A stretch of 36,781 nt of DNA from an uncultured Christensenella sp. (GTDB lineage Bacteria > Bacillota > Clostridia > Christensenellales > UBA1750): contig CAOKIU010000017.1 in assembly GCA_948468595.1 (NCBI GenBank), positions 1-36,781 of the forward strand, read 5' to 3'. Position numbers and translations under genes: made by a program. The notes under the pieces were generated by a model. It saw only the letters and a list, made by a program, of their open reading frames with translations, was not told where the DNA came from and did no database searches. This document shows, one piece after another, positions 7,673 through 15,592 of the stretch (its first letter is position 1; each line of letters begins with the position of its first letter).

Positions 7673-7896
7673 ACAAGTGATGGGCGCGGCGACCCGAAAC
7701 AAGTAGTCTTTCCGAGAACGCGAAAAAGAGAGCCGGTGGCAGGTGCGAACCGGCGGCGCGGAGAGCATGAAGGCAGCCGGCGAGCGCTCGGGTCCCTTGA
7801 AATAAAGGCGGGCGCCGCATGGCGCCAACTTGGGTGGAACCGCGGAAGAAAAACCTTTCGTCCCAAACAGCGTTTGGGTGCGATGGGTTTATTTTT
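7673..7896 (+). promoter_or_regulatory. Glycine T-box riboswitch leader
   Basis: The canonical T-box sequence GGGTGGAACCGCGG is at 7832-7845. Stem I features include AGTAG at 7702-7706, AGAGAG at 7727-7732 and the conserved GGTGCGAACCGG distal part at 7742-7753. The specifier region reads GAA-GGC-A, with GGC (Gly) at 7772-7774, matching the downstream synthetase. A GGCGCC-GCAT-GGCGCC stem III is at 7811-7826. The leader ends in the competing terminator (7851-7896). Uncharged tRNA-Gly is expected to stabilise the antiterminator and allow transcription of glyQS. Confidence 0.93.
7851..7896 (+). terminator. Regulated terminator of the glycine T-box
   Basis: The stem is built from AAACC (7851-7855) with GGTTT (7886-7890), TCG with CGA, and CCCAAAC (7862-7868) with GTTTGGG (7872-7878), followed by ATTTTT. 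The left side lies right after the T-box sequence, as expected for the antiterminator/terminator switch. Confidence 0.85.
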
Positions 7897-7922
7897 ATGT
7901 GATTTTTAAGGAGGAAGACGAC

Positions 7923-9308
7923 ATGGCAGCACCTTCGATGGAAAAATTGGTCGCCCTGTGCAAGGGGCGCGGGTTCATCTTCGCGGGGTCGGAGATCTAT
8001 GGCGGACTGGCCAACACCTGGGACTACGGCCCGCTGGGCGTGGAGTTCAAAAACAACGTCAAGCGCGCCTGGTGGCAGAAGTTTGTGCAGGAGAGCAAGT
8101 ACAACGTGGGCGTGGACTGCGCGATCCTGATGAACCGCGAGGTGTGGGTGGCCTCTGGACACGTGGGGAGCTTTAACGATCCGCTGATTGACTGCCGGGC
8201 GTGCAAGAGCCGCTATCGCGCGGACCAGCTCATCGAGCAGGTTTGCGGCGTGGAGGCGGACGGCTGGAGCGACGAGAAGCTGGAAAGCTATATCAAGGAG
8301 CATCAGGTTGCCTGCCCGCAGTGCGGCAAGAGCGACTTTACCTCCATCCGCAAGTTCAACATGATGTTTAAGACCTTCCAGGGCGTGACCGAGGACAGCC
8401 AAAATGAGATCTACCTGCGGCCCGAGACCGCGCAGGGCATTTTCGTCAACTTCAAGAACGTCGCCCGCACCACGCGCAAGAAGATCCCCTTTGGCATCGC
8501 GCAGGTGGGCAAGTCCTTCCGCAACGAGATCACGCCCGGCAACTTCACCTTCCGTACGCGCGAGTTCGAGCAGATGGAGCTGGAGTTCTTCTGCAAGCCC
8601 GGCGAGGACCTGGAGTGGTTCGAATACTGGCGCGGATTCTGCCGCGATTGGCTGCTCTCCCTGGGCATGACGGAGGAGCGCCTGCGCCTGCGCGACCACG
8701 CGAAGGAGGAGCTCGCCTTCTACTCCAAGGCGACGACCGACTTTGAGTACCTGTTCCCCTTTGGCTGGGGCGAGCTGTGGGGCGTGGCGGACCGCACCGA
8801 CTACGACCTCAAGCAGCACCAGGATCACTCCGGCCAGCCGATGGAGTACATCGACCCTGTGACCAACGAGCGCTATATCCCCTACTGCATCGAGCCCTCC
8901 CTGGGCGCGGACCGCGCCGCGCTGGCGTTCCTGGCCGACGCCTATGAGGAGGAGACGCTCACCGACGCAAAGGGCAACCCGGACGTGCGCGTGGTGATGC
9001 ACCTGCACCCGGCGCTGGCGCCCTTTAAGGCGGCGGTGCTGCCCCTGCAAAAGAACAAGCTGGGCGACGCCGCGACCGAGATCTACGACGCCCTGCGCAA
9101 GAAGTTCTCTGTGGACTACGACGAGACGGGCTCCATCGGCAAGCGGTACCGCCGCCAGGACGAGATCGGCACCCCGCTGTGCATCACGGTGGACTTTGAC
9201 ACCGCGAACGACGGCTGCGTCACCGTCCGCGACCGCGACACCATGCAGCAGGAGCGCGTCAAGGTCAGCGATTTGGAAACCTACATCGCCGCGCGCCTGG
9301 TATTCTAA
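7923..9308 (+). CDS. glyQS: Glycyl-tRNA synthetase, single-chain (alpha2) type
   Basis: A 461-residue class II aminoacyl-tRNA synthetase that charges tRNA-Gly. The start is ATG 7923 after AAGGAGG at 7909-7915. The N-terminal [21 protein letters not shown] (residues 19-39) is diagnostic. Motif 2 is seen as [20 protein letters not shown] near 198-217, and motif 3 as [11 protein letters not shown] in the second half. A zinc-ribbon-like insertion carries CRAC (91-94) and CPQC (131-134). An anticodon-binding domain follows, and the length is normal for this form. Expression is controlled by the T-box just upstream. No neighbour shares the transcript, and a strong hairpin follows. Confidence 0.98.
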   Translation: MAAPSMEKLVALCKGRGFIFAGSEIYGGLANTWDYGPLGVEFKNNVKRAWWQKFVQESKYNVGVDCAILMNREVWVASGHVGSFNDPLIDCRACKSRYRADQLIEQVCGVEADGWSDEKLESYIKEHQVACPQCGKSDFTSIRKFNMMFKTFQGVTEDSQNEIYLRPETAQGIFVNFKNVARTTRKKIPFGIAQVGKSFRNEITPGNFTFRTREFEQMELEFFCKPGEDLEWFEYWRGFCRDWLLSLGMTEERLRLRDHAKEELAFYSKATTDFEYLFPFGWGELWGVADRTDYDLKQHQDHSGQPMEYIDPVTNERYIPYCIEPSLGADRAALAFLADAYEEETLTDAKGNPDVRVVMHLHPALAPFKAAVLPLQKNKLGDAATEIYDALRKKFSVDYDETGSIGKRYRRQDEIGTPLCITVDFDTANDGCVTVRDRDTMQQERVKVSDLETYIAARLVF

Positions 9309-9318
9309 AATAAACGAC

Positions 9319-9357
9319 AAGGCCCCCCGCAAATTCCGAGAATTTGCGGGGGGCCTT
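9319..9357. terminator. Bidirectional terminator after glyQS
   Basis: An 18-bp perfect stem (9319-9336 with 9340-9357, loop CGA) contains a GGCCCCCCGC core. CTTCTTT overlaps or follows the plus-strand side. It separates convergent genes. Confidence 0.9.
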
Positions 9358-9377
9358 CTTTGCCCTGCGGTTCGGCG

Positions 9378-10475
9378 TCAGCGAACGAGCTTGAATAGGT
9401 TTCCATCCTGCGCAAACCAGGAGAGGTTGTAGGTGAGCAGCACCTCGGCCTGCGGATGCTCGGCCAGAAGAGCGGACAGCGGCAGGTTGTAATAGCGCAG
9501 ATCCACCATGAGGATGCGGTCGTAATGCCCCGCCAGGAAGGGAACCAGCGCGTGGGCAAAGGAATCCTTGAGCACGATGAGGGAGCGGCCCGTGCCCGCG
9601 TCGGTCTCTATGTCCACAATGGCGTGGTTGCCGTCCAGAAACGCGGTATATTGGTCCTTCTTATCCAGCGCGGAAAGGGTGTACAGGCCGTCGGCTTGGC
9701 GTTCCCCGTCGTAGGTCACGCGCACGGAGACGGGAATCTCATAAAGCGACATTTCGTCCGGCGCGAGGCCCCAAAGCGGCGCCTTGGAAAACAGGGAGCC
9801 GTAAAAGGGATTCGGGCTGTCAAGGCGCGCAAGGTCCTTTAGCGGGTCCAGGCCCGCCGCGCCGCAGAACGCGAGATAGGCTTGGTACGCGCCCTGCTGC
9901 GTCCAATGATGGTCGGTGGAAAAGTAAATCAGCTGGTCCTTGGCCGCCGTCAGCGCGTCCAGAGGATCGACGAGCAGCGCGCCTTCGGGAAGCTCGACGC
10001 GGGAGAGGATGGCGCGCTCGTCCGGCACGGATGCAAAGGCGGGCAGGTCCTCAGGATAGAGGGTGAAGGCGGAATAGACGGGGAGAAAGTAGAGCCGGCC
10101 CTCGCGCGACTGCGCAAAGCGCGTCAGATACGCAAGGTTCTTCTCCAATTGATCCGAAGAGGCGCCCTCGTCGAACCGCTCAAAGAGCCGCCCATTGGAG
10201 CCGATATACGCCCCGCCGATCTCACGCCGGCCCAAGGCGTAGTTCAGGCTCGCCTTGGCGCGCACGAAAAAGGTGCGCCCGGGGAACTGGTCGGCCAGCC
10301 ATTTCTCCATGTCCGACATCCACGCGCCCGAGGCGACCGAGGACAGCGAGGGCTTCGGCAGCTGCGTCAGCACGCGGTTCTCCATTTCGGAAAAGGCACG
10401 GTCGGGCAGCAGCAGCGTCACCGCAAGGGCGGAGAGCAAAACGGCGATAAAGCCGATGCTAAAGATCTTCTTCAC
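9378..10475 (-). CDS. DHHW family protein (AlgX/AlgJ-like SGNH fold)
   Basis: A 365-residue protein starting at GTG 10475, 7 bases after GGAGG; an in-frame GTG six bases upstream is too close to that site. The N-terminus has one membrane segment or uncleaved signal (about residues 5-25). The eponymous D-H-H-W occurs in YFSTDHHWTQQGAYQAYLAF near residue 187. LIVLKDSFAHALVPFL near 300 supplies the likely catalytic serine of the SGNH-like AlgX/AlgJ fold, with Asp/His from DHHW. Such proteins work with MBOAT acyltransferases to O-acetylate extracellular polysaccharides. The gene begins 13 bases after the MBOAT stop, so the two are almost certainly co-translated. Confidence 0.9.
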   Translation of the reverse strand: MKKIFSIGFIAVLLSALAVTLLLPDRAFSEMENRVLTQLPKPSLSSVASGAWMSDMEKWLADQFPGRTFFVRAKASLNYALGRREIGGAYIGSNGRLFERFDEGASSDQLEKNLAYLTRFAQSREGRLYFLPVYSAFTLYPEDLPAFASVPDERAILSRVELPEGALLVDPLDALTAAKDQLIYFSTDHHWTQQGAYQAYLAFCGAAGLDPLKDLARLDSPNPFYGSLFSKAPLWGLAPDEMSLYEIPVSVRVTYDGERQADGLYTLSALDKKDQYTAFLDGNHAIVDIETDAGTGRSLIVLKDSFAHALVPFLAGHYDRILMVDLRYYNLPLSALLAEHPQAEVLLTYNLSWFAQDGNLFKLVR

Positions 10476-10488
10476 GCGCACACCTCCA

Positions 10489-11892
10489 TCAAAAGCGGAA
10501 ATAGAGGAAGGGATTGTAGCCCGCGTCCACCACATAGGTCAGGCACAGGGCAAAGCCCAGCACCAGCAGCGCGCCCAGCAGCACGGCATGCAGGCGGGGC
10601 CTCCGCGCGCCAAGGCGCGCAAACCAGGCCGCGGGCAGGGGCGTGGACGCCGCCGCGCAGAGGGTGAGGAGCAGCCCGTAATCCAGGAGCAGGCGCAGTG
10701 CGGCGGCGTCCCAAAAGCCCGCGCCGCCGCCCAGCATGGCGCTTAGATACCGCGCGCCCGCGCCCAGGTCGTCAAAGGAGAAAAAGACCCAGCCCACCAG
10801 CACGGTTAGAAACGTGTACGCCCAGCCCACCGCGGCGGGAGCCTTTTTCAGCGCCGCCCCGTATACGAATTTTTCCAGGATGAGCATCAGGCCAAAGTAG
10901 CCGCCCCACACAAGGAAGTTCCAGCTCGCGCCATGCCACAGGCCCGTGAGCAGCCACACCAAGGCCAGGTTGAGGATGTTGCGCGGGACGCTGACCCGGT
11001 TGCCGCCCAAGGGAATATAGAGGTACTCGCGGAACCAGGTGGACAGCGTGATGTGCCAGCGCCGCCAGAAATCGGAAACGGACCTGGCGGTATAGGGATA
11101 GCGGAAATTCTCCGGAAAGGTGAAGCCGAACATGCGGCCCAGGCCAATGGCCATATCGGAATAACCGGAGAAGTCAAAGTAGATCTGAAACGCGAAGGCG
11201 AGGATGCCCAGCCAGGCGGTCAGCGCCGAGAGGGAAGCGGCGGATTGGGCGGAGATGCCCGACCACATCAGCCCTGCGGAATTGGCCAGGAGCACTTTTT
11301 TTCCAAGCCCCAGGATGAACTGCTTGACGCCCGCGTAGAACTGGTCCCAGGTCTCGCGGCGACAGTCCAGCTCCTGGGCGATGGTGACGTAGCGCACGAT
11401 GGGCCCGGCGATGAGCTGGGGGAACATGGCCACGTAACAGCCGAAGGAGATGATGTTGCGCTGCACCGGGCACTTGCGGCGGTAAACATCGATGGAGTAG
11501 GACATGGTTTGAAAGGTATAGAAGGAGATGCCGATGGGCAGCGCGACCTTGGGCACGGGCAGGGAGAGGGAGAGCGCCTGATTGAGCGCGGTGAGCGCAA
11601 AACCCGCGTACTTAAAGAAGCCCAGCAGGCCCAGGTTGATCAGCACCGAGGAGATGAGCACGGCGCGGCGCGCGGCCGGGCGGCCGTCCCAGCGCGCCAT
11701 CAGCAGGCCGTGAACGTAATCCACAACCGTGGAAAAGAGCATCAGCACCACATAGACCGGCTCGCCCCAGGCGTAAAAGACCAGGCTGATCAAGAACAAG
11801 ACGAGGTTGCGCGCGCGCCTGGGCACGGCAAAGTACAAGACGACGGCCGCCGGCAGAAAAAGCAGCAGAAAGCTCAGGCTGGAAAAGACCAC
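10489..11892 (-). CDS. MBOAT family O-acyltransferase (DltB/AlgI-like)
   Basis: A 467-residue polytopic membrane protein with about ten hydrophobic segments. The start is GTG 11892 (VVFSSLSFLLLFLP), 8 bases after AAAGGAGG. Family landmarks are LPIGISFYTFQTMSYSIDVY (about residues 118-137), FPQLIAGPIVRY, FQIYFDFSGYSDMAIGLGRM, NFRYPYTARSVSDFWRRWHI, and LTGLWHGASWNF near 317, which has the invariant histidine. It is expected to carry acyl (usually acetyl) groups across the membrane for transfer onto a surface polymer. The neighbouring DHHW protein and DUF4358 lipoprotein are frequent companions in Clostridia. It is AlgI-like and not a Dlt system, since no dltA, dltC or dltD is adjacent. Confidence 0.95.
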   Translation of the reverse strand: MVFSSLSFLLLFLPAAVVLYFAVPRRARNLVLFLISLVFYAWGEPVYVVLMLFSTVVDYVHGLLMARWDGRPAARRAVLISSVLINLGLLGFFKYAGFALTALNQALSLSLPVPKVALPIGISFYTFQTMSYSIDVYRRKCPVQRNIISFGCYVAMFPQLIAGPIVRYVTIAQELDCRRETWDQFYAGVKQFILGLGKKVLLANSAGLMWSGISAQSAASLSALTAWLGILAFAFQIYFDFSGYSDMAIGLGRMFGFTFPENFRYPYTARSVSDFWRRWHITLSTWFREYLYIPLGGNRVSVPRNILNLALVWLLTGLWHGASWNFLVWGGYFGLMLILEKFVYGAALKKAPAAVGWAYTFLTVLVGWVFFSFDDLGAGARYLSAMLGGGAGFWDAAALRLLLDYGLLLTLCAAASTPLPAAWFARLGARRPRLHAVLLGALLVLGFALCLTYVVDAGYNPFLYFRF

Positions 11893-11921
11893 AGGGCGGA
11901 CCTCCTTTGGCGGGATGGGAC

Positions 11922-11961
11922 GCAAGCGGAGCGGGGCCGCGAACAGCCCCGCCCCGCTTGC
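11922..11961 (-). other. Intercistronic hairpin upstream of the MBOAT gene
   Basis: A 16-bp stem (11922-11937 with 11946-11961) has a single G-U pair in the minus-strand transcript. It sits between the DUF4358 stop and the MBOAT ribosome site. No T-run follows, so a role in mRNA stability or partial attenuation is more likely than full termination. Confidence 0.6.
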
Positions 11962-11978
11962 TGCATTGCGCCCGAAGG

Positions 11979-12473
11979 CTATTCGGCCTTGAGCAGCTCG
12001 TTAAAGCGATCCACAACCGCTTGCGAATCCTCGGAGACCACCAGCAGCACGTACTTGCCGTTGTCCACGATTTTGCCGTTCATTGCAATTTCGTACTGGT
12101 CGGGCAGGTAGGTGGCAAAGACTTCCTGCATCATCTCCAGGCGCTTTTGGAAGGCGGCCTTGACCGCGTCCATGTCCTTGACATCGTTGAGCTTGGCCAC
12201 GTAGAGGATGTGGGACTTGACGTTCATCAGGGCGTCATTGAGGGAGTACTCGCTCAGCAGGGAGAAGTCCAACCCCGTCATTTCCGCAATGGCATCCTGG
12301 CCAAAGTCGCCCATGGAGCTGAATTGATCCTCCAGGGAGAGGAGATCCTCCGCAATGTCGCTGACGGGGACGTTGACCTCGGGCGCCTGGGCGGGCTTGG
12401 AAGCGCAGCCGGCCGCGGCAAGCGCCAGCACCAGCGCCAGCGCGATGAGAAGTGCTTTGTTGAGTTGTTTCAT
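11979..12473 (-). CDS. DUF4358 domain lipoprotein
   Basis: A 164-residue lipoprotein starting at ATG 12473, with GGAGG 7-8 bases upstream. A lipoprotein signal runs MKQLNKALLIALALVLALAA and ends in the lipobox A-A-A-G-C, with the modified Cys at about 23. The mature part begins with a short A/P/V-rich tether. It then shows the DUF4358 pattern: a conserved early helix (VSDIAEDLLSLEDQF), E-Y-S-L-N-D-A-L-M-N-V-K-S and a late VDNGKYVLLVVSED strand. It should be anchored to the outer face of the membrane. It lies 86 bases upstream of the MBOAT gene in the same direction. The function of DUF4358 is unknown, but its frequent co-occurrence with MBOAT/DHHW pairs suggests a part in polymer acylation. 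Confidence 0.88.
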   Translation of the reverse strand: MKQLNKALLIALALVLALAAAGCASKPAQAPEVNVPVSDIAEDLLSLEDQFSSMGDFGQDAIAEMTGLDFSLLSEYSLNDALMNVKSHILYVAKLNDVKDMDAVKAAFQKRLEMMQEVFATYLPDQYEIAMNGKIVDNGKYVLLVVSEDSQAVVDRFNELLKAE

Positions 12474-12523
12474 GTTAGAACCTCCGTTTTTCTTGTGGTT
12501 TTTTAAGGGATGGAACCGGATCA

Positions 12524-12964
12524 CTATGGATCGATGCGCGTCATTTCGGATATGACTTTGTTTCGATAGACCAAATCGTCCCGCGCGGTGAAACCGAGCT
12601 TTTCCCAAAAGGCATTGCCATCCTCGTTTTGGGCAAAGACGACGAAGGCCACTTTGTGGATGCCGCAGTGCTTGAGCGCCTGTAGGGCGGCGTCGACCAA
12701 CCGGCGCGCAATCCCCTGTTTTCGGTACTGGGGATGCACGGCGACATGATAGAGATGCCCCCTGCGGCCATCATGCCCCGCCATAACCACGCCAACGACC
12801 TTGTCCCCTTCTACGGCCACAAAACAGGTGTCCGGGTTTCTGCGAATAAACCGGTCGACGCCCTCTTTTGAATCGTCCAAGGGATTCAGCCCCATGCCCG
12901 TTATGGACATCCACAGCGCATATGCCTTGGGGTAGTCGCCGGTGACCATGTTCCTGATGTGCAT
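12524..12964 (-). CDS. GNAT family N-acetyltransferase
   Basis: A 146-residue single-domain acetyltransferase, start ATG 12964 with GGAGG six bases upstream. The acetyl-CoA loop is clear in HPQYRKQGIARRLVDAAL (about residues 77-94), an R/Q-x-x-G-x-A variant. A V-x-V-x-x strand precedes it and the QNEDGNAFWEKLGF motif follows near 113-126. The first gene of a minus-strand run, it ends 50 bases before the DUF4358 gene. The substrate is not predictable, and it may only share transcription with the surface cluster. Confidence 0.92.
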   Translation of the reverse strand: MHIRNMVTGDYPKAYALWMSITGMGLNPLDDSKEGVDRFIRRNPDTCFVAVEGDKVVGVVMAGHDGRRGHLYHVAVHPQYRKQGIARRLVDAALQALKHCGIHKVAFVVFAQNEDGNAFWEKLGFTARDDLVYRNKVISEMTRIDP

Positions 12965-13131
12965 CTGATCCTCCGTAGCTTTGACATGGATTGTTTTTCG
13001 TTGGCGGCGCGGTTTTAAAAGGGCGCGCTCCTTTCTCCCTTCATTGGACGGAGCCCTGCCCGCGAAGTTGCGCGCGCCGCAAAGGCTTTACGCATTTCTA
13101 ACAAAATCCGAGGCATTCATAAAACATTCAC

Positions 13132-13159
13132 TTGAAACTTGACCGGTATCCGCTATAAT
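13132..13159 (+). promoter_or_regulatory. Promoter of the nucleotidase-like gene
   Basis: TTGAAA (13132-13137), a 16-base spacer and a perfect TATAAT (13154-13159) lie 33 bases upstream of the ATG. The rest of the 227-base gap from 12965 shows nothing else recognisable. Confidence 0.75.
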
Positions 13160-13191
13160 GGGAACTGTCAACACCGAGAAAGGACGATGGA

Positions 13192-14280
13192 ATGATGAAA
13201 AAAACCATATTATGCATACTGCTTTGCCTGCTGCTGCTCCTGCCCGCGACGGCCTTTGCGGCGGGGGACAGGCTGCGGGCGGCCGAGGAAATTTTGCAGA
13301 GCGTGCCGCAGCCCGCGGCGGCGCAGTTTACCGTGCTCTTCACCGGCGACATCAACGGCGTGGAAAAGGGCGAGGGCGGCGCGGTGGGCTTTGCCAAGCT
13401 GCGCGCGCTCAAGGCGGAAAGGGAAATGGGCGGCGAGACGCTGCTGCTGGACAGCGGCAACGCGCTGGCCGGCGACGGCGGAAAGACGATCAAGCTGATG
13501 GAGGCCGCGGGCTACGACGCTGCGGCCATTGGCACGCGGGATGCGGCGCTGGGCATTGAGCGCCTGCAAGAGCTGAGCGCGCGCGCGGACTTCCCCCTGC
13601 TGTGCGCCAACTGGCTGCGCGACGACGGCGAGCTGCTCTTTGACCCCTATACCATCGTGGAGATGGATGGGGTGCGCGTGGGCATCATCGGCCTGATCTC
13701 GCCGCAGATCGCCAAGGACTACCCGGAGATCACCGAGAATTGCAACGTCTACGACCCCTCGGGCATCGCCAATATCTATCACGAGGAGATGGCGGAGAAG
13801 GGCTGCGATTACTTCATCGCCCTGACCAGCCTGGGCTTTGACGGGGAGTATACGCCCCGTCAGCTGGCCAAGGGGTCGCCCTGGATCAACATGATTTTAG
13901 ACGGCAATACCCAAACGCTGTTGGACATGGGCGAGCTGGTGGAGGGAACCAACGTCATCGCCTTTAACCTGCCCGTAGACTTTGCCGCGGTGGGGGCCTT
14001 TGCCATCACCGCGGGGCAGAGCTCCATTACGGCGGCGCCCTCCGTGCTGCGCAGCGAGGATCTTGCCGCGCTAAAGGAGGACAAAGCGGTCGCGGACCTA
14101 ATCAAGGCCCCCTACGCCGAGCCGTCCTTGGAGGATGAGCCGGGCGGCGCCTCCGCGCCCAGCGGCTTCCACCTTTCCAGCCGCGCGGTTTTTGTCGTCT
14201 CCTTCCTGGTCATCGTCGCGCTGACCGTCGTCATCGTGTGCCTGATGATCAAGAAGGTCAACACAATTAAGAAGAACTGA
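13192..14280 (+). CDS. 5'-nucleotidase/metallophosphatase-like membrane protein, probably catalytically inactive
   Basis: A 362-residue protein with a signal peptide (about 1-24, ending ATAFAAG), a metallophosphatase-like domain (about 46-285) and a C-terminal membrane segment (about 333-353, FVVSFLVIVALTVVIVCLMI) before a basic tail. The core aligns by eye with the UshA family, but each ligand motif is altered. T-N-D-I-H-G is TGDING (H to N55), D-A-G-D is DSGN (D to N90), G-N-H-E is GTRD (N to T115, H to R116), S-H-L-G is TSLG (H to S213), and G-H-S-[HQ] is GNTQ (H to N239). Only D53, and possibly Q241, remain. The usual C-terminal nucleotidase domain is absent. Start ATG 13192 follows AAAGGA; ATG 13195 is equally possible. 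A binding or structural role is inferred. Confidence 0.8.
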   Translation: MMKKTILCILLCLLLLLPATAFAAGDRLRAAEEILQSVPQPAAAQFTVLFTGDINGVEKGEGGAVGFAKLRALKAEREMGGETLLLDSGNALAGDGGKTIKLMEAAGYDAAAIGTRDAALGIERLQELSARADFPLLCANWLRDDGELLFDPYTIVEMDGVRVGIIGLISPQIAKDYPEITENCNVYDPSGIANIYHEEMAEKGCDYFIALTSLGFDGEYTPRQLAKGSPWINMILDGNTQTLLDMGELVEGTNVIAFNLPVDFAAVGAFAITAGQSSITAAPSVLRSEDLAALKEDKAVADLIKAPYAEPSLEDEPGGASAPSGFHLSSRAVFVVSFLVIVALTVVIVCLMIKKVNTIKKN

Positions 14281-14285
14281 GGGGC

Positions 14286-14318
14286 GCGCCCTGTCCGCAT
14301 GGACGGGGCGCTTTTTTT
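14286..14318 (+). terminator. Rho-independent terminator
   Basis: An 11-bp stem (GCGCCCTGTCC, loop GCAT, GGACGGGGCGC, one U-G pair) is followed by seven T residues, directly after the nucleotidase-like gene. It also lies at the end of the convergent polymerase gene. Confidence 0.9.
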
Positions 14319-14324
14319 GCGCTT

Positions 14325-15569
14325 TCACCAGTAAAAGGGCTTAAAGTTGACGGTGTTTTCTTCCTTGGGATTGACGGCGGCAAACGCCCTGTCCTGAAGC
14401 ACCACGCCGCGTTGCACCACCTGATGCCCGTAGCGCTTGCGCAGGCCGTCCAGCGCGTGTTCCAGTTTCTCGCGGCGCAGGCTGTCCAGCTCCACGCCCA
14501 TCAGGTCCATCTGCACGGGCTCGCGCTCCGGCACCAGGGAGGAACAGGTCAGGCCCGCGCTGCGCAGGGGCAGCTTGCCGGCGAAATTGCCGTCGAACAG
14601 CTCCAGCGCCGCGCGCGCGATTTCATCGGTCAGGTTGGTGGCCCGGGGCAGCGTCCTTTGGCTGGAAAAGGACTCCAAGTTTACTTGCCGGACCGAGATA
14701 GACACCCGGCCGCAGCGAAAGCCCTGCTCGCGCAGGCGCGCGCCCACGCCCTCGGCCAGCAGGTAGAGCACGCACTTTACGTCCTCGCGCGTGGCGATGT
14801 CGTGCGGCGTGGTGGTGCTGTTGCCGATGGACTTGATGTCCGCGGCCTGGTCGCTGCGCATGACGCGGGAGGTATCCTCTCCCCGGGCAAAGGCGCGCAG
14901 CGTCAGGCCGTTTTTGCCCAGCCGGCGCGCCAGCGCGCCCTCGTCCGCGCAGGCCAGGTCGCCGATGGTGAGGATGCCGAAGTCCTTGAGCTTGCGCTTG
15001 GTGTGCGGCCCCACGAACAGCAGGTTCTCCACGGGCAGCGGCCACACCCGCTGTCGATAATTCTCCGGGGTGATCAGCGTGGTAAAATCGGGCTTTTTCA
15101 GGTCGCTGGCGAGCTTGGAAAAGACCTTGTTGTAGGAGACGCCCACCGAGACCGTGATGCCCAGCTCCTCGCGCACGCGGCAGCGGAGCTCGTCGGCCAC
15201 GCGCGCGGCGTCGTGCAGCGCAAGCCCCGGCTGCGTCATGTCCAGCCAGCACTCGTCCAGGCCAAAGGATTCAACATGGTCGGTATACTCTTCGTAGAGC
15301 GCGCGCAGCATGTTGGAAAAGTGCAGGTAGAGCGAATAGTCCGGCCGCACCGTAACCAGGTCCGGGCAGAGCCTTTGCGCCTGCCAGATGGGGGAGCCGG
15401 TGCGCACGCCGTACTTCTTGGCGATGCCATTGGCCGTCAGCACGATTCCGTGGCGCGCCTCAGGATCGCCGCAAACCGCAACGGGCTTGTCGCGGATGCT
15501 GGGGTCGTACAGGCATTCCACGGAGGCGTAGAAGGAATTGGCGTCGGAATGAAAGATGACGCGGCTCAT
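14325..15569 (-). CDS. dinB: Y-family translesion DNA polymerase (DinB/UmuC type)
   Basis: A 414-residue error-prone polymerase starting at ATG 15569 with GGAGG 8 bases upstream. The palm carries FHSDANSFYASVE (D9, E18) and SFGLDECWLDM (D105, E106), the metal-binding acidic residues. The D-x-N-x-F-Y-A-S-x-E form and Tyr14 at the steric-gate position are closer to UmuC and Firmicute UvrX-like enzymes than to E. coli DinB. SVGVSYNKVFSKLASDLKKP marks the palm-thumb region, followed by helix-hairpin-helix and little-finger domains. VQMDLMG in the C-terminal part resembles a beta-clamp binding motif. It follows the SRAP gene by 23 bases in one transcription unit, linking it to abasic-site tolerance. 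No LexA box was identified. Confidence 0.93.
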   Translation of the reverse strand: MSRVIFHSDANSFYASVECLYDPSIRDKPVAVCGDPEARHGIVLTANGIAKKYGVRTGSPIWQAQRLCPDLVTVRPDYSLYLHFSNMLRALYEEYTDHVESFGLDECWLDMTQPGLALHDAARVADELRCRVREELGITVSVGVSYNKVFSKLASDLKKPDFTTLITPENYRQRVWPLPVENLLFVGPHTKRKLKDFGILTIGDLACADEGALARRLGKNGLTLRAFARGEDTSRVMRSDQAADIKSIGNSTTTPHDIATREDVKCVLYLLAEGVGARLREQGFRCGRVSISVRQVNLESFSSQRTLPRATNLTDEIARAALELFDGNFAGKLPLRSAGLTCSSLVPEREPVQMDLMGVELDSLRREKLEHALDGLRKRYGHQVVQRGVVLQDRAFAAVNPKEENTVNFKPFYW

Positions 15570-15592
15570 GTAGAACACCTCCGAAGCGGGAT

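Noticed and set aside
7671..9332. 553-codon open frame on the minus strand opposite glyQS
   Set aside because: It is an antisense artefact of GC-rich codons. It also covers the T-box leader and has no recognisable domain.
10489..12473. Interpretation of the MBOAT cluster as a D-alanylation (Dlt) operon
   Set aside because: No dltA, dltC or dltD gene is adjacent, and the partner is a DHHW protein, which fits AlgI/AlgJ-type O-acetylation better.
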